From contig CM042970.1 of the NCBI GenBank assembly GCA_023678885.1, positions 2,830,355-2,894,354 of the forward strand: a stretch of DNA of 64,000 bases, written 5' to 3'. A program made the position numbers and the translations under genes. The notes beneath the pieces were generated by a model, which saw only the letters and a program-made list of their open reading frames with translations, was not told the DNA's origin and did no database searches. This DNA is from Pogostemon cablin. Its lineage: Eukaryota > Streptophyta > Magnoliopsida > Lamiales > Lamiaceae. Of the stretch, positions 62,402 through 64,000 are shown in pieces (position 1 is the first letter of the stretch; each line of letters opens with the position of its first letter).

Positions 62402-63098
62402 TATGATGATGGCTAATCAAAACAATCAATAAGGAGAAAAGAAAAGGATAAATTTCAGTTCATGCATATCCAATCATATCATATAATTTAAAAAACGTGT
62501 ATAAACAGATACTGTTCAAACAAACACCACTAATATTTAACAAAATAAACGGTGATTCTTGAATATGTTTCTAAATTAAAGTAGTACAAGATTGAAGAAC
62601 CCATCAATTAGGCAAATTTCAACGAAAGATTAATTATGGAAACACTAACCAGCCTTTAGACAGAATTGTAGAGGACTACAGAATCCAAAATCCAAATACT
62701 TTCTAACATTTTGCAAATTTGCTACTTGCAAAAACTAAACCAAATGAGTATAAATAAACTATGTTTGAAAGATAAGGCAATGAACACAAGATCCTAAAGG
62801 ACATGAAATTTTAAGATTTCCCTTGTACACAACAGATTTTACCAATAGAGATTAATGAGAAGTATGAAAAAAATAAAGAAAACAATACAAGCCTAAAACC
62901 TAACATATACATAAAAGGCATTTAAACATTTAACAAAACCAGAAAAAGTTAAGTTTTGATTAACCAAAAAAAAACACACACACACAAAATCACACAGGAG
63001 GGGGGTTACCAAAACAAGTCAAAATCAAGTGTTTTTTTTTTATTATTATCATTTCTCCTAGTTCTAACATAAATTGTGAGCAAATGTCAGTAATATAC
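62402..63098. other. Intron-like spacer upstream of ABCF4
   Basis: An acceptor-like TTTTGATTAG lies just before the ABCF4 start, so this could be a 5' UTR intron. A short CA run occurs near 62972-62988. No coding sequence seen. Confidence 0.45.
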
Positions 63099-63168
63099 CA
63101 GCACTGCAAGAGGTAGGAGGATCCTTCTGAAGATACTTGAGCTCCTTCAAGATCCGCTTTGAAGCCCC
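63099..63168 (-). pseudogene. Orphan first coding exon of a ubiquitin-conjugating enzyme (UBC8/10/28 type)
   Basis: The minus strand reads ASKRILKELKYLQKDPPTSC and SAG up to a phase-1 donor (G|GTATAT). This is the N-terminal exon of the UBC8/10/28 class of E2 enzymes, which starts MASKRILKELKDLQKDPPTS. The expected ATG is replaced by GGG right after an ACAG acceptor. None of the later E2 exons, including the catalytic Cys region, was found between here and 62400. It is a 70-bp remnant. Confidence 0.8.
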
Positions 63169-63289
63169 TGTACTCCAAGTATCCAACCAAAACTACTCAG
63201 ATATAAATTATTTACAAAAAAAAAAAAAACTCTAAAATAAACAAAAATTCTCCAAAAATTAAAACAGATTAGGGTTGAAAGTAAACCTG

Positions 63290-63400
63290 AGAATGATTGG
63301 ATCCTCCTGCCTGCGTAATCCGAGGGGAAAGCTTTATTACTTTTCACACAAAATGAAGATCGCGGAGGAAATTTTAGGAAGGTGAGGAATCAAGTTTTAT
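63290..63400 (-). other. Leader exon-like segment
   Basis: On the minus strand a stretch with CTTTCCCCTCGGATTACGC ends AATCATTCTCAG before GTTTAC, as a 5' UTR exon with its donor would. It could belong to the lost E2 gene or to the ABCF4 copy. Confidence 0.4.
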
Positions 63401-64000
63401 AGGGAACTGATCAACGAATAATTAGACAGCAATATTTTCTTTTTCCTTTTTAAGAGAAATAGTAAATATAATTATTGATTAATCATTTATTTATTTTTTT
63501 TATTTTTATTTTAACCTTTCACTTTATTAGGGCATATTTATTAAAATATTGTAGTTTTGAAAAGTGTTTAATCAAGTATGATTGTTTCATGAATCGTTAA
63601 CAGAATAAGTTGATTCGCCAGTTTGAGTGGCAACTATTGTGTTACATGAGAGAAAAACGCCAACTCCAGTGGCGTCTCTGAAGGAATCACCAGTTCCAGT
63701 GGCGCTTCTATCTTGGAACTGAAACCTTTAGCACGGATGTGATTTTACCGCCAGCGTTTGAAAAGTCAATTAAAACAATTACATCGGGAAAATGCGAAAC
63801 CCTGCAAGCATGCTCTAATGTTTGGGAAAAAGCTAAAGTGATGAACCGCTCAGGACAAAGAATACTCGATAGACTATATAGGTTCTGACATATTTTGTTC
63901 AGAACTCACATTTTTTTCAAAAATTTCATAAAAAAGGGTCATGTCAAATTATTATTAACCTTACTATTTTTATTTTTAACTCATGCAAATTTACTCATCC
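63401..64000. other. Intergenic
   Basis: Contains two related words, AACTCCAGTGGCGTCTCTGA and AGTTCCAGTGGCGCTTCTAT (63661-63711). No gene recognised to the window edge. Confidence 0.45.

Overview
The window is AT-rich nuclear DNA from a flowering plant, most likely a eudicot. The evidence is GT-AG introns with plant-type exon structures, plant-specific gene families (an RLCK-VII kinase, a MIP1-LZ/DUF547 protein, an ABCF4-type protein), and many plant transposons: Stowaway, Tourist/Harbinger, MULE, hAT-like, Ty1/copia and Ty3/gypsy. The species cannot be fixed from sequence alone; some repeat styles would fit an asterid.

Six protein-coding loci could be spliced by eye. They are GINS subunit PSF2 (minus, 4446 down to about 230, last few residues not found), an APK1/PBL-type receptor-like cytoplasmic kinase (plus, 24130-26528, 396 aa), a single-C2-domain protein (plus, 47586-49447, 142 aa), IMP4 of the U3 snoRNP (minus, 54177-51101, 293 aa), a DUF547 protein with an N-terminal leucine-zipper region (plus, 56903-59617, 563 aa) and an ABCF4-like double-ATPase protein (minus, 62401-60269). 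The first five have intact frames. The ABCF4 copy carries three separate frameshifts and lies next to an orphan first coding exon of a ubiquitin-conjugating enzyme that has lost its ATG. These are housekeeping and signalling genes with no sign of a shared pathway.

Layout: 0-5.8 kb PSF2, with an internally deleted gypsy-type LTR element in its largest intron; 5.8-24 kb a gene-free block of nested and decayed transposons, satellite-like AT repeats and small tandem duplications; 24.1-26.5 kb the kinase; 26.5-36.8 kb repeats, a possible organellar insertion, a 1.1-kb palindromic element and a broken copia element; 36.8-43.1 kb a 6-kb Mutator-like element with about 205-bp terminal inverted repeats and a 10-bp target duplication, sitting inside a Stowaway MITE; 43.1-47.4 kb repeats; 47.6-63.4 kb gene-rich, with two tRNA-Lys relics.

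The most informative structures are the insertions-within-insertions, where target duplications or an unoccupied sister arm allow the order of events to be read. I found no clearly new biological system. The best leads are the nested MULE/Stowaway, the palindromic element with a built-in empty site, the three-level RNase H/hAT-like/Stowaway nest, the ABCF4/UBC pseudogene pair, and the non-canonical 1.39-kb insertion in the copia reverse transcriptase.
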